Of a DNA stretch of 51,585 nt, positions 5,749 through 12,713 are shown piece after piece. Source of the stretch: a virus; IMG/VR virus record IMGVR_UViG_3300009180_002529, positions 1 through 51,585 of that record. One strand, 5' to 3'. The translations under genes and the position numbers were made by a program. Each line of letters starts with the position of its first letter. Within the stretch, counting starts at the first letter, position 1. The notes beneath the pieces were generated by a model, which saw only the letters and a program-made list of their open reading frames with translations, was not told the origin of the DNA and did not search any database.

Positions 5749-7535
5749 ACTATTTCCATTCCACTTAGTGCATCAGAAAGATCTCTTGGCATTGGAGAAG
5801 GTGCTCTAATTAGATTAGGGCTATCTACGACTAAAGATTCTCTATATTGTTTTTTGACAGATGAATAATCGTGCACCTCTATATCTCCGAATGCCGCTCT
5901 AGTCAAACTAATTGCATTATAAATAGATCCACAAACTGCGTCAGCTAAGTCCTTTGAACCTTTTCTAGGGTGGTCAACCTTATCACGCATAATTCTTAGC
6001 TCTAGCAGTTCATCTACAAGAAGTGGTATGTGTGGTCCGTTTAATCTTTCTTCTAATACAACCATCGCCATATCGTCGTAATGCTTTTTAGCTACAGATA
6101 AAGTTTCCGTATTAATGCCGTATTGCTTTAGCTGCTGCATCATATCGTGAGAGTTCCATCGGTCAAAGGTGCATATTCTAATGTTAAACCCTCTTGACCT
6201 TAAAGACAAAATGTAATCTCTTACTTCACCAAAGTCTACTGACTTATCTGAAGTCGGCGTCCAATACATTACTGCATCTACTTTAACTATTGGTGCTGGC
6301 TGAGAATAGGTATCAGTAACCTTTACGCTAACAAACTTTTCAATATGGGCCATAGACACAGCACAGTGGTCATGCTTTTGGGCTAAGTCAACATGGATAA
6401 AGTATTCTTTATCTTCTTCTGGCTGAAACCACTCTTCAAATCTTCCAAACCCATCTACGGCTATTGAGAGATCATTAAATGCCATCTCAATTTTTTCACG
6501 AGATTTAAAGAAGGCATCAATTGCTTCTGGTGGCATGCAAGCAAATCTTCCTAGTGCATCTGTTACGTCTCTATAGAATGCAATTTTAAAATCCTCAATG
6601 CTTCTTGTGGGGTTAACTTCCCAGGTTGGTCTGCGGATAGCATAAACTCTAGGATACTTGTAGGAAATGATTTGATCCTCATCCCAGAAAATTTCAAATT
6701 CATTTCCAACGGTATGGTCTGGTAGTTCTGGATCTAGCTTAAACTTATGTGACCTAGATATAATTTCTTTTTCAGATATAATATCTTCATATCTTTGCTG
6801 GATATAATCATTCTTAAATCTTGGAAAGGATAGAAGGATTACTTTGCCGTAATCTGGGAAACGAGAATCTACAGAAGCCCTGTACATATCATAGATGCCG
6901 CTTGCTGTTTTTGCTTGATCGTGACCGCTTGTGCTGTCTAAAGCAAAGCCAGAGATTTCATCTAGCACCGCAACAAGAACGTTGTATCCTTCAAATGCTT
7001 CTCTTTCTGAGTGACCAGAGTACACAGTTACGTTCTTATCAAATTTAATTTCTGAAGCTTTTTCAAAGTACTTGCCAGCAAACCAAGGGGAGTGTGTGAC
7101 TCTATTTTTAAAGCCCTTAAAGAAAACGTTGTTTGCTTGCTGAGCATTAATAGCAATGTTAATTATATCGATTGAGTCTCCAGGAGGCTTACCATAATAA
7201 GATGCTGGGTCCTTAAGGCATAATAGTAAATATACTATATAGGCTACAGATATGGTAGAGCAATAATCTTTACCGCTGCCCTTACCTAATTGTGCAACAA
7301 CTTCATTGGCTGTCTGCTTATATCTTACAGATCCTTCTAATTCACCAAATAGTTTAATTAAAGTTGATTCTTTATATATCTGAGATGATTTTTCTATAAG
7401 AGTATACTGATGATCAGATAAGCTTGGTAATCCTAAGTAATTCTTATCTGTTACAAAAGTTTTAAGATCTACTGGTCTTTCATCAAACTCTTCGCCATCT
7501 AAGATATCAATGAGGTCATTAAAATCAAACTCCAC
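5745..7535 (-). CDS. terL: Terminase large subunit
   Basis: The 596-residue packaging motor has an ATPase half with Walker A GKGSGKD (84-90) and Walker B VLVAVLDE (187-193), the glutamate being catalytic. The nuclease half is RNase H-like, with acidic residues in FIHVDLA (Asp383), CTFDRW (Asp458) and KDLADAV (Asp529/Asp532). It cuts concatemeric phage DNA and pumps it into the prohead through the portal. It overlaps the small-subunit gene by 11 bases. It lies near the replication genes, more than 40 kb from the capsid gene, an unusual place. Confidence 0.93.
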   Translation of the reverse strand: MEFDFNDLIDILDGEEFDERPVDLKTFVTDKNYLGLPSLSDHQYTLIEKSSQIYKESTLIKLFGELEGSVRYKQTANEVVAQLGKGSGKDYCSTISVAYIVYLLLCLKDPASYYGKPPGDSIDIINIAINAQQANNVFFKGFKNRVTHSPWFAGKYFEKASEIKFDKNVTVYSGHSEREAFEGYNVLVAVLDEISGFALDSTSGHDQAKTASGIYDMYRASVDSRFPDYGKVILLSFPRFKNDYIQQRYEDIISEKEIISRSHKFKLDPELPDHTVGNEFEIFWDEDQIISYKYPRVYAIRRPTWEVNPTRSIEDFKIAFYRDVTDALGRFACMPPEAIDAFFKSREKIEMAFNDLSIAVDGFGRFEEWFQPEEDKEYFIHVDLAQKHDHCAVSMAHIEKFVSVKVTDTYSQPAPIVKVDAVMYWTPTSDKSVDFGEVRDYILSLRSRGFNIRICTFDRWNSHDMMQQLKQYGINTETLSVAKKHYDDMAMVVLEERLNGPHIPLLVDELLELRIMRDKVDHPRKGSKDLADAVCGSIYNAISLTRAAFGDIEVHDYSSVKKQYRESLVVDSPNLIRAPSPMPRDLSDALSGMEIV

Positions 7536-8061
7536 TGACTTCCTCGATAATCTCTATGGGCTCAACAATTCCAGTAATTTGAGACAAACGTTTAGCAACT
7601 TCCATCTTACACTTGGGGCATGATGCTGTTACTTCTTTTAATATTCTTACTAATACTTCTTGTTTTCTTTCTGACTCTGCAATCTGTCCCGCAAGTTCTG
7701 CGTTATCAAGCAGTCCAACTTCTTGAAGCATTCCAATTCTTTTTCCTTCAATGTCAGCAATTAGCTTTAGCGCTCCAGATTTAACACTGAGCTGTCCAGC
7801 CTGATCTGCATCTTCAACTGTCTTCCAAGCTTCTTTAATAAGCATTGCATAGTGTTGGTCTGCGCCAGAGATAGCCTCCTTAGCACGTTCACGAGCTGAT
7901 GTGTCGTTATGTACGACGTTCTTCCACTCATCTATCAACCCAATAACATCTGCCCTCTTAAGGCCTGTTAGGGTAGCAATCTGGGTGGGGTTGTTTCCTC
8001 TAAGTAGCTCTTCAACTACTTTGTTCATGCGATCAAAATGATCAGCTAATTCAATTTCCAT
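7525..8061 (-). CDS. terS: Probable terminase small subunit
   Basis: The 178-residue protein has a helix-turn-helix-like N-terminal region (NNPTQIATLTGLKRADVIGLIDEW as a pattern around residues 23-46), a long helical middle suited to oligomer formation, and a late CPKC pair. Position immediately before terL with an 11-base overlap supports the small terminase, which binds the packaging site on DNA. No ribosome site is visible before the ATG, but a TATAAT box lies eight bases upstream, so a very short or leaderless message is possible. The assignment rests on context and the HTH pattern more than on direct similarity. Confidence 0.65.
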   Translation of the reverse strand: MEIELADHFDRMNKVVEELLRGNNPTQIATLTGLKRADVIGLIDEWKNVVHNDTSARERAKEAISGADQHYAMLIKEAWKTVEDADQAGQLSVKSGALKLIADIEGKRIGMLQEVGLLDNAELAGQIAESERKQEVLVRILKEVTASCPKCKMEVAKRLSQITGIVEPIEIIEEVSGV

Positions 8062-8069
8062 ATGACTTT

Positions 8070-8075
8070 ATTATA
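8070..8075 (-). promoter_or_regulatory. Candidate -10 box for the terminase operon
   Basis: TATAAT lies eight bases before the terS ATG on the minus strand, in an 18-base gap between genes. A -35 element is poor (TTTGCT at 18-base spacing). Because terS lacks a ribosome binding site, a start within about two bases of the ATG would give a nearly leaderless message. Confidence 0.4.
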
Positions 8076-8078
8076 CTT

Positions 8079-8420
8079 CTAGTCGACTGAAATAGCAAAT
8101 TCCTTAGCAACCTTTAATAATATAAGGTACCCAATAAGGTCGTCGATATCATTATCTCCTGGATATTCTTCACCCTTAATTAATCTATTTAGTTTATCAT
8201 CAATTCTAACGTATAGCTGCTCTTTTGGCCCCGCCTTTGAAAATATACGAACTGGGTCCAATGCGGAGTTCCCATAGGAAATATTCTTTTTAATAAGCAT
8301 GTGAGCAATTTCAAGGCAAGTATTTAAAATTTCATGTCCTGCTTCAGTGCCAACTGTAAGCATATAAAGATCATCATACCTAAACTCTTTTGAATCTTCA
8401 AAAACTGGGGTTAGCTTCAT
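8079..8420 (-). CDS. DUF1599-like protein (possible nucleotide-modification-associated fold)
   Basis: The 113-residue protein contains KKNISYGNSALDPVRIF, then IDDKLNRLIKGEE and DDLIGYLILLKVA. This order (K-x-x-x-YG-x-S, R-x-x-DK-x-x-R, D-x-DL-x-x-Y) is that of the DUF1599 family, small all-helical proteins seen in phages and thought to be related to MazG-type nucleotide-binding folds. The acidic residues DNDIDD could bind metal. It starts at an ATG that overlaps the stop of the tiny HTH gene (ATGA). The role is unknown; nucleotide handling near the replication genes is plausible. Confidence 0.6.
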   Translation of the reverse strand: MKLTPVFEDSKEFRYDDLYMLTVGTEAGHEILNTCLEIAHMLIKKNISYGNSALDPVRIFSKAGPKEQLYVRIDDKLNRLIKGEEYPGDNDIDDLIGYLILLKVAKEFAISVD

Positions 8421-8551
8421 TTAATTAAACCTTTTTCTTTTAGAGCTCTATATATGGTCATAACTGTTACGCCACATTCGCTAGCAATTTCTTCCATACT
8501 TTTTCTCTGTATAACATATCTTCTATGCAACCAGTCTTTATTCTTGTACAA
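8417..8551 (-). CDS. Tiny helix-turn-helix DNA-binding protein (TTG start)
   Basis: This 44-residue protein is too short for a usual ORF cut-off. It begins at TTG behind a strong AGAGGTG ribosome site and reads YKNKDWLHRRYVIQRKS, then MEEIASECGVTVMTIYRA, a clear helix-turn-helix with recognition helix VTVMTIYRAL, and ends KEKGLIK. Its stop overlaps the next ATG (ATGA), and its ribosome site lies at the end of the RuvC gene, so it fits the operon without gaps. Such one-domain HTH proteins are common in phages and may regulate transcription or bind packaging or replication sites. The target is unknown. Confidence 0.75.
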   Translation of the reverse strand: MYKNKDWLHRRYVIQRKSMEEIASECGVTVMTIYRALKEKGLIK

Positions 8552-8553
8552 TT

Positions 8554-9120
8554 TCACCTCTTTGTCAACACTTCATTTGCGTAATGGGCAATACCAAAAC
8601 TATCTGCCACATCAAAATCAACTACACTTAATCCATACTTCTTATTAAAGTAATCAGCAGTTCTTTGCTTTCTCATATTACGTAACTTATTCTTATACCA
8701 TGAATCAGCATATCCTGGATTCAATAATCTTATTGCTTCCTTCTCATCTTTTGTTGGATTCTTATTTCCAATATGAGCCTGCCAAGCACTAGGGGATATA
8801 GTAATAACGGAAGCGCCAGTAGACATAAGTTCAGCAATAACAACACCATACACATAAGACAATTTTATCACAGCATCAGGTGATCTGACAAGTATTGCTC
8901 CTTCAACTGCTATATAATCTGATTTTAGTTCATCCAGCATTAGTGCAGTCTTTACTTTGGCATCATAGATTTTTTCATATATATCATTTCCAACTATATT
9001 GATCTTGCCCCATTTTACTGGCCTGTTATCTTCAATTAAGCAGAATGCAACAGATGAAGTAGATGCATCAATTCCAAGCACCCTACTTGCTTTTGTTTTA
9101 GCTAATTTGGCCAGAGTCAT
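8554..9120 (-). CDS. ruvC: RuvC-like Holliday junction resolvase
   Basis: The 188-residue protein has the RuvC fold signatures: Asp18 in LGIDASTSSVAF, Glu73 in YIAVEGA, and Asp170/Asp173 in VDFDVADSFGIAHYA. These four acids bind the catalytic metals that cut four-way DNA junctions. The ATG follows GAGGATGC, and the gene overlaps the upstream zinc-finger gene by 23 bases. It would resolve recombination intermediates, possibly debranching DNA before packaging, which fits its place a few genes before terminase. Length agrees with phage RuvC proteins. Confidence 0.88.
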   Translation of the reverse strand: MTLAKLAKTKASRVLGIDASTSSVAFCLIEDNRPVKWGKINIVGNDIYEKIYDAKVKTALMLDELKSDYIAVEGAILVRSPDAVIKLSYVYGVVIAELMSTGASVITISPSAWQAHIGNKNPTKDEKEAIRLLNPGYADSWYKNKLRNMRKQRTADYFNKKYGLSVVDFDVADSFGIAHYANEVLTKR

Positions 9121-9391
9121 TTAGCATCCTCAAAACTTTTTCTTTATCTGAAGTAGAGATACTCTTATCACACTTTGCACAAACTGTTGAGGTATTATAT
9201 CTACTTAGACTAGAGTTGCACTTCTTACAGTGTCTTTTTTGTCCAGATCGAATAGCTTTTTTTTCATAATACTTTTCCATGATTTTTTTATTTGTAGCCA
9301 CTCTGCAGCATTCGTCAGAGCAATACTTTTGATTATGAGTTTTTGGAGTAAACTCTTTATCATTTAAACAATCTGAATTAGCGCATATCAC
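9098..9391 (-). CDS. Double zinc-finger protein, 97 residues
   Basis: Two likely zinc sites are visible. The first uses Cys3 and Cys8 with Cys24 and Cys28/29 (QKYCSDECC), a pattern like that of small phage finger proteins with KYCS-x-x-C. The second is HCKKCNSSLSRYNTSTVCAKC, a CxxC-x15-CxxC ribbon. The middle is basic and helical, which would suit DNA or RNA binding. It overlaps the Cas4-like gene by four bases and RuvC by 23. The function is unknown, but its place between a nuclease and a resolvase suggests recombination. Confidence 0.7.
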   Translation of the reverse strand: MICANSDCLNDKEFTPKTHNQKYCSDECCRVATNKKIMEKYYEKKAIRSGQKRHCKKCNSSLSRYNTSTVCAKCDKSISTSDKEKVLRMLNDSGQIS

Positions 9392-10179
9392 AGCGTAGGT
9401 ACCTTAAATCTTTCTATTTGTACTGTGCCAGTAGGGGTATCTTTTGAATAGCATTGCTTTTTAATTGGGCAATAGGTGCACGGCATCTTTGTTTTTGTAG
9501 CACCTTCAGGCTTCATTGGTAAATCGCCATCCTTAAAATTGTCCCAAACCTCACGCATCCAAAGGAAAGCATCCTCAATTATTTGCTTATTCTTTTCATT
9601 CATAACTACTGGGATAATCAGTACCTCTTGTGTATTTTTATTCTCATAAAGGAAGAAGCCTTCTTTTGCATCTTTGAGTTTCATGTATGTCAAAAGCTGT
9701 AGCATATGATTTGCAGATGGGCTCATCTCCGCCTGCCTTGCATCCCAAACCTCTTGCTTAGCAGTTTTAATTTCTCCGATTACTGTTTCACCATCATACT
9801 CCATAATTAAGTCAATAAAGCCACGGATAGGAGGATATTCATTAATGATCTCTTCTTCTTCCGCTTTCCATTGAGGCATTGTTTTAATTAAGTTTTGAAG
9901 TCTTTCATGAGCCTGAGTTCCCTGGGCCATGTTGGCAACAGCAACTGCATCGTTATTATCAATGAACATTGCTCCAGAAAATGCCATGTACCAGTACCTA
10001 GGACATGTTCCATGCCCATAACCAAGGGAGCTCGGACTAAATGATTTCTTAGTCATGTCTCCATCAGCTCTTTTAGTATTCTTATAAGACTCATCAAGCA
10101 TCTCAGCAAATAATTCTGGGTCAAAGAACTTACCAGTATGTTTTTTAAACTTTAGATTTTTTACTATATTTCTGCCCAT
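9388..10179 (-). CDS. Cas4-family PD-(D/E)XK exonuclease with Fe-S cysteines
   Basis: The 263-residue protein carries the RecB-like nuclease motifs His91 (QAHERL), Asp123 (GFIDLIME), Glu136-x-Lys138 (IGEIKTAK) and Gln161-x3-Tyr165. One cysteine near the front (Cys59 in GTCPRYW) and three near the end (Cys234, Cys237, Cys243 in CTYCPIKKQC) form the four-cysteine set that holds an iron-sulfur cluster in Cas4/AddB proteins. There is no CRISPR locus in the window, so this is the free-standing phage type used in recombination or DNA end processing. The start overlaps the upstream stop by one base (TAATG). Confidence 0.88.
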   Translation of the reverse strand: MGRNIVKNLKFKKHTGKFFDPELFAEMLDESYKNTKRADGDMTKKSFSPSSLGYGHGTCPRYWYMAFSGAMFIDNNDAVAVANMAQGTQAHERLQNLIKTMPQWKAEEEEIINEYPPIRGFIDLIMEYDGETVIGEIKTAKQEVWDARQAEMSPSANHMLQLLTYMKLKDAKEGFFLYENKNTQEVLIIPVVMNEKNKQIIEDAFLWMREVWDNFKDGDLPMKPEGATKTKMPCTYCPIKKQCYSKDTPTGTVQIERFKVPTL

Positions 10180-10517
10180 TATAAATTATACCTAACGACA
10201 TACTTAAGTGCATCTACAAGTTTGTCTATGGACTCCTTTGCTGAGTAATATATATTTTTCTTGTTATTGTTTGCTGTTCCAGCTTTATCTTTTGCTATTG
10301 TTGAATAGTAGGATGCCATCATAGCAAACTTAGTGGACATCGCCTGAAGCTCTATAATAAGCTGAGGCGCTTTGGCAGCAGGTACATCTGGGTTCAACAA
10401 CAATTTAACTATAACAGCCAATGCTCTATCTAATTGAGCATCGTTCATATATTCATGAAGGTCGTTAAACTCAGTAATAGAGTTAATCAACTCTAGTGTA
10501 TTTTTATCCTCTGTCAT
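10179..10517 (-). CDS. Hypothetical helical protein
   Basis: The 112-residue protein is predicted all-helical from its sequence (long runs such as LDRALAVIVKLLL and KAPQLIIELQAMSTKFAMM). There are no cysteines, nuclease motifs or membrane segments. It sits between the small membrane protein and the Cas4-like nuclease, coupled to the latter by TAATG. Genes in this place often travel with phage exonucleases, so a partner role is possible but unproven. No family is recognised. Confidence 0.65.
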   Translation of the reverse strand: MTEDKNTLELINSITEFNDLHEYMNDAQLDRALAVIVKLLLNPDVPAAKAPQLIIELQAMSTKFAMMASYYSTIAKDKAGTANNNKKNIYYSAKESIDKLVDALKYVVRYNL

Positions 10518-10608
10518 TTTTAATCTTCTTGTCCCATCTATCCATCAGAAGACCGACTCCGTACCCAAGTACGAAGCCGATCATTATTCCATAGGTAAAT
10601 AATACCAT
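10504..10608 (-). CDS. Small single-pass membrane protein, 34 residues
   Basis: This gene is below usual length limits. It starts at an ATG overlapping the ssb stop (TAATG) and ends 14 bases inside the next gene. The product is MVLFTYGIMIGFVLGYGVGL, one hydrophobic helix with a glycine zipper (G7, G11, G15, G17, G19), followed by a basic tail LMDRWDKKIKNDRG. By the positive-inside rule the tail is cytoplasmic. Tight packing on both sides argues for a real gene. It could anchor a replication complex at the membrane or act on the envelope; nothing more can be said. Confidence 0.65.
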   Translation of the reverse strand: MVLFTYGIMIGFVLGYGVGLLMDRWDKKIKNDRG

Positions 10609-11000
10609 TAAAAAGGAACCTCTGCATAAGTTTTATATGATGGGAACTGATCATTGTTAGGCGCCTTATCCTTAGATAAAGTATATGCGGTTACAGAAAT
10701 TGAATCAGCATTAATCTCATAAGAGGCTCGCTTAACTCCATCTTTATCTGTCCAGTTTTCTTCATATATCTTTCCTACAATAATAACTTCCATGCCCTTT
10801 TTAATTACAGACTTTGATTGCTCTGCAAGTGTACGCCAAGCTTTGACTGTCCACCAAGATGTGTTCTTATCTTCCCACTCTCCAGTAGTATCATTCTTAA
10901 CACGATCATTAGTTGCTACCCTAAAACGAAGACCATTTGATCCTACAGTTTCTGGTTCACTACCAACTCTTCCTACAATTGTAATAATTGGATTAGCCAT
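10608..11000 (-). CDS. ssb: Single-stranded DNA-binding protein (SSB)
   Basis: The 130-residue protein has the OB-fold of bacterial SSB: ITIVGRVGSEPE at the start, FRVATNDRV, then SWWTVKAWRTLAEQS and GMEVIIVGKIYEE. It ends in AEVPF, a short version of the acidic-Pro-Phe tip that SSB uses to call partner proteins. The linker is short compared with cellular SSB (about 175 residues). It coats single-stranded DNA during replication and recombination. The start has a usable ribosome site within the upstream gene, which it overlaps by eight bases. Confidence 0.92.
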   Translation of the reverse strand: MANPIITIVGRVGSEPETVGSNGLRFRVATNDRVKNDTTGEWEDKNTSWWTVKAWRTLAEQSKSVIKKGMEVIIVGKIYEENWTDKDGVKRASYEINADSISVTAYTLSKDKAPNNDQFPSYKTYAEVPF

Positions 11001-11301
11001 TTTTATTTTCCTCCCAAAATGTGATAAGTTCTTCTAGAACTGACCACTCTATGATTCCAAGACGGACCTTGGAATCCCCACCGATAATAATTTTAAGGGC
11101 TGGATGCATATCCCTGCTAACCTTAAAAGTATCTGTACAGATTTTAGCCCATACATCTTTATTCAAATTAAATGAGGCTTTAGATTCTTTGTAGTCTACT
11201 ACGAAGTTTCTCCATTTAGCATCACCCTTTTGATATTCGCCACGGCCACTATTTTTTTGTGCCTTAGCGCCATCTCTTTTTACTTCTGCTCTTTCCGACA
11301 T
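10993..11301 (-). CDS. Conserved recombination-module protein, possible small nuclease
   Basis: The 102-residue protein starts with a basic, gly/ser-rich stretch (KAQKNSGRGEYQKGD) followed by FVVDYKESKASFNLNKDVW and PALKIIIGG. The order E...D...(V)DYK resembles a minimal PD-(D/E)XK core as in small Holliday junction resolvases, but the match is loose and the motif could be coincidental. It lies between ssb and recA, a usual place for recombination proteins. It overlaps ssb by eight bases. Function is a suggestion only. Confidence 0.5.
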   Translation of the reverse strand: MSERAEVKRDGAKAQKNSGRGEYQKGDAKWRNFVVDYKESKASFNLNKDVWAKICTDTFKVSRDMHPALKIIIGGDSKVRLGIIEWSVLEELITFWEENKNG

Positions 11302-11492
11302 CAGTTTAGTTTGTACCTTGTCTCATGACCATCAGGACACTTCCAATACATCTCTAAAGTTACTTGATTAAAATTATAGAATGGAGAAGACAGATCGCAT
11401 TTACTGCACGGCCTTTCTTGATCTATTTTTTCAACTCGGCTATCCTGTATGTCTTCTGGCTTAGAAGTAAAAAACTCATTAATTTTTGGCAT
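11301..11492 (-). CDS. Small zinc-ribbon-like protein
   Basis: The 63-residue protein has CSKCD in the middle and CPDGHET near the end, giving CxxC and CxxxH pairs about 20 residues apart that could hold one zinc. The N-terminus MPKINEFFTSKPEDIQ is polar. It overlaps recA by 14 bases and the next gene by one base. Similar very small zinc proteins are scattered through this replication block. The function is unknown. Confidence 0.6.
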   Translation of the reverse strand: MPKINEFFTSKPEDIQDSRVEKIDQERPCSKCDLSSPFYNFNQVTLEMYWKCPDGHETRYKLN

Positions 11493-12483
11493 CTATCTCC
11501 CTTTTTAGATCTTCAAGCACTTCTTTATTATCACGAAGATACTGAACTGCTTTTGCACGACCCTGAAGCCTTTCTTTATTAATAGTATACCAAGCTCCGC
11601 CTTTTTCAACAACGCCGCACATTTCCGCAACGTCTAATGTTTCTCCAACATAATCTATACCAAGAGCTTCCCCTTGGTAGTAAAAGTCGTACTGTCCTGA
11701 TAGATTTGGGGGGCCGACTTTGTTGTAATCAACAATCCAGTTAACTGGCCTTCCAACCCTTTGTTCAATAATCTTGTCGCCAACTTTAATGCCAGCCTTG
11801 ATAGCATTAGCTTCAGCTTCCGAAGACCATAGCTTAATGACCGTGGAAGAGAAGAACTTAACTGCCATGCCACCTGTGGGGATGTGACTAGCATGCATAG
11901 ATCCAAATTGATTTCGTTGCTGTGAGATGAGAACAAGTAGTGTGTTTTTGTTTGCATAGTTTAACATCTTGACTGCGTGGGTCATATCCTTTGCTTCTGC
12001 GCCGATTTGCTTTGTATCTTGCAAATCTTTCATTTCATTTCCATCTTTTTCGAAGTAAATAGCTGGAAGAAGTGCAGATATGGAATCAACTACAATTAGA
12101 TCTACACCCGCCTCCATAAGTTTTGTTGCAACATCAACCATATCGTTAACTGTTTTTGCTGGTGAATAGATTAGCTCCTTAGAGTTTACTCCTAGCTTTT
12201 CAGCCCACTCTGGGTCATAGGAATGCTCTGCGTCGATCCAAGCACATGTCTTGCCTTCTTTTTGCGCTAAGGCAATCATCTGCAAACAAAACGAAGACTT
12301 TCCTGCGGACTTATTTCCCCATACAAGTATCTGTCTACCGTAAGCAAAACCTCCATTTAATGCAAAGTTTAGTCCGATACTTGGGGTAGGCTGTCTGTCT
12401 ATCTGAATGTCGACAGCTGATTGAACCCTTGCTCTAGTCTTTGGGTCTAGTTTTGCTAAGATATCGTCTAGTTGCATGTCCAT
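11479..12483 (-). CDS. recA: RecA-like recombinase
   Basis: The 334-residue protein carries Walker A GNKSAGKSS (56-64), the catalytic-glutamate motif WIDAEHSYDP (Glu86) and Walker B VDLIVVDS (127-134), all in RecA order. The phrase NTLLVLISQQRNQFG matches the RecA loop region between the DNA-binding loops. The C-terminal part is shorter than in cellular RecA. It pairs homologous DNA and would drive recombination-dependent replication with SSB, the Cas4-like nuclease and RuvC nearby. The start may be this ATG or the one two codons later; no strong ribosome site distinguishes them. Confidence 0.92.
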   Translation of the reverse strand: MDMQLDDILAKLDPKTRARVQSAVDIQIDRQPTPSIGLNFALNGGFAYGRQILVWGNKSAGKSSFCLQMIALAQKEGKTCAWIDAEHSYDPEWAEKLGVNSKELIYSPAKTVNDMVDVATKLMEAGVDLIVVDSISALLPAIYFEKDGNEMKDLQDTKQIGAEAKDMTHAVKMLNYANKNTLLVLISQQRNQFGSMHASHIPTGGMAVKFFSSTVIKLWSSEAEANAIKAGIKVGDKIIEQRVGRPVNWIVDYNKVGPPNLSGQYDFYYQGEALGIDYVGETLDVAEMCGVVEKGGAWYTINKERLQGRAKAVQYLRDNKEVLEDLKREIDAKN

Positions 12484-12488
12484 AATAA

Positions 12489-12713
12489 TTAATTGTTAGC
12501 CAGTTCTTCATCGGACTCTGAAGTTTTAGGCTCTAGCTTAAACTCAAATGACAACGACTCATCATTGTAGGAAACTGAAAGCTGAGTGTCCTCATTGTTA
12601 GAATTAATAAAGTCTTCTGTAGAAATTTCAATTGATCCAATTTTATTTAGGATTGCAACTAACACCCTAGATGCATTCATTGTCTTAAAAATATCTTCTG
12701 TGCTATCTGTCAT
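12489..12713 (-). CDS. Hypothetical acidic protein, 74 residues
   Basis: This small acidic protein has a helical front (DIFKTMNASRVLVAILNKIG) and a beta-rich, acidic rear (SVSYNDESLSFEFKLE). It overlaps the polymerase gene by four bases and precedes recA by five, so all three are probably co-translated. There are no cysteines or motifs. It may be an adaptor for the polymerase or the recombinase, but this rests on place alone. Confidence 0.6.
   Translation of the reverse strand: MTDSTEDIFKTMNASRVLVAILNKIGSIEISTEDFINSNNEDTQLSVSYNDESLSFEFKLEPKTSESDEELANN

Noticed and set aside
8560-8580. TTGACA near the end of ruvC as a promoter
   Set aside because: No acceptable -10 follows at 16-18 bases; the bases form the ribosome site of the tiny HTH gene.
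9780-9815. TATTGACTTAATTATG inside the Cas4-like gene as a promoter
   Set aside because: It encodes the conserved nuclease residues FIDLIME and has no good -10 at proper spacing.
9388-10179. Cas4 as sign of a CRISPR-Cas system
   Set aside because: No repeats, spacers or other cas genes are present; free-standing Cas4-like nucleases are common in phage recombination blocks.
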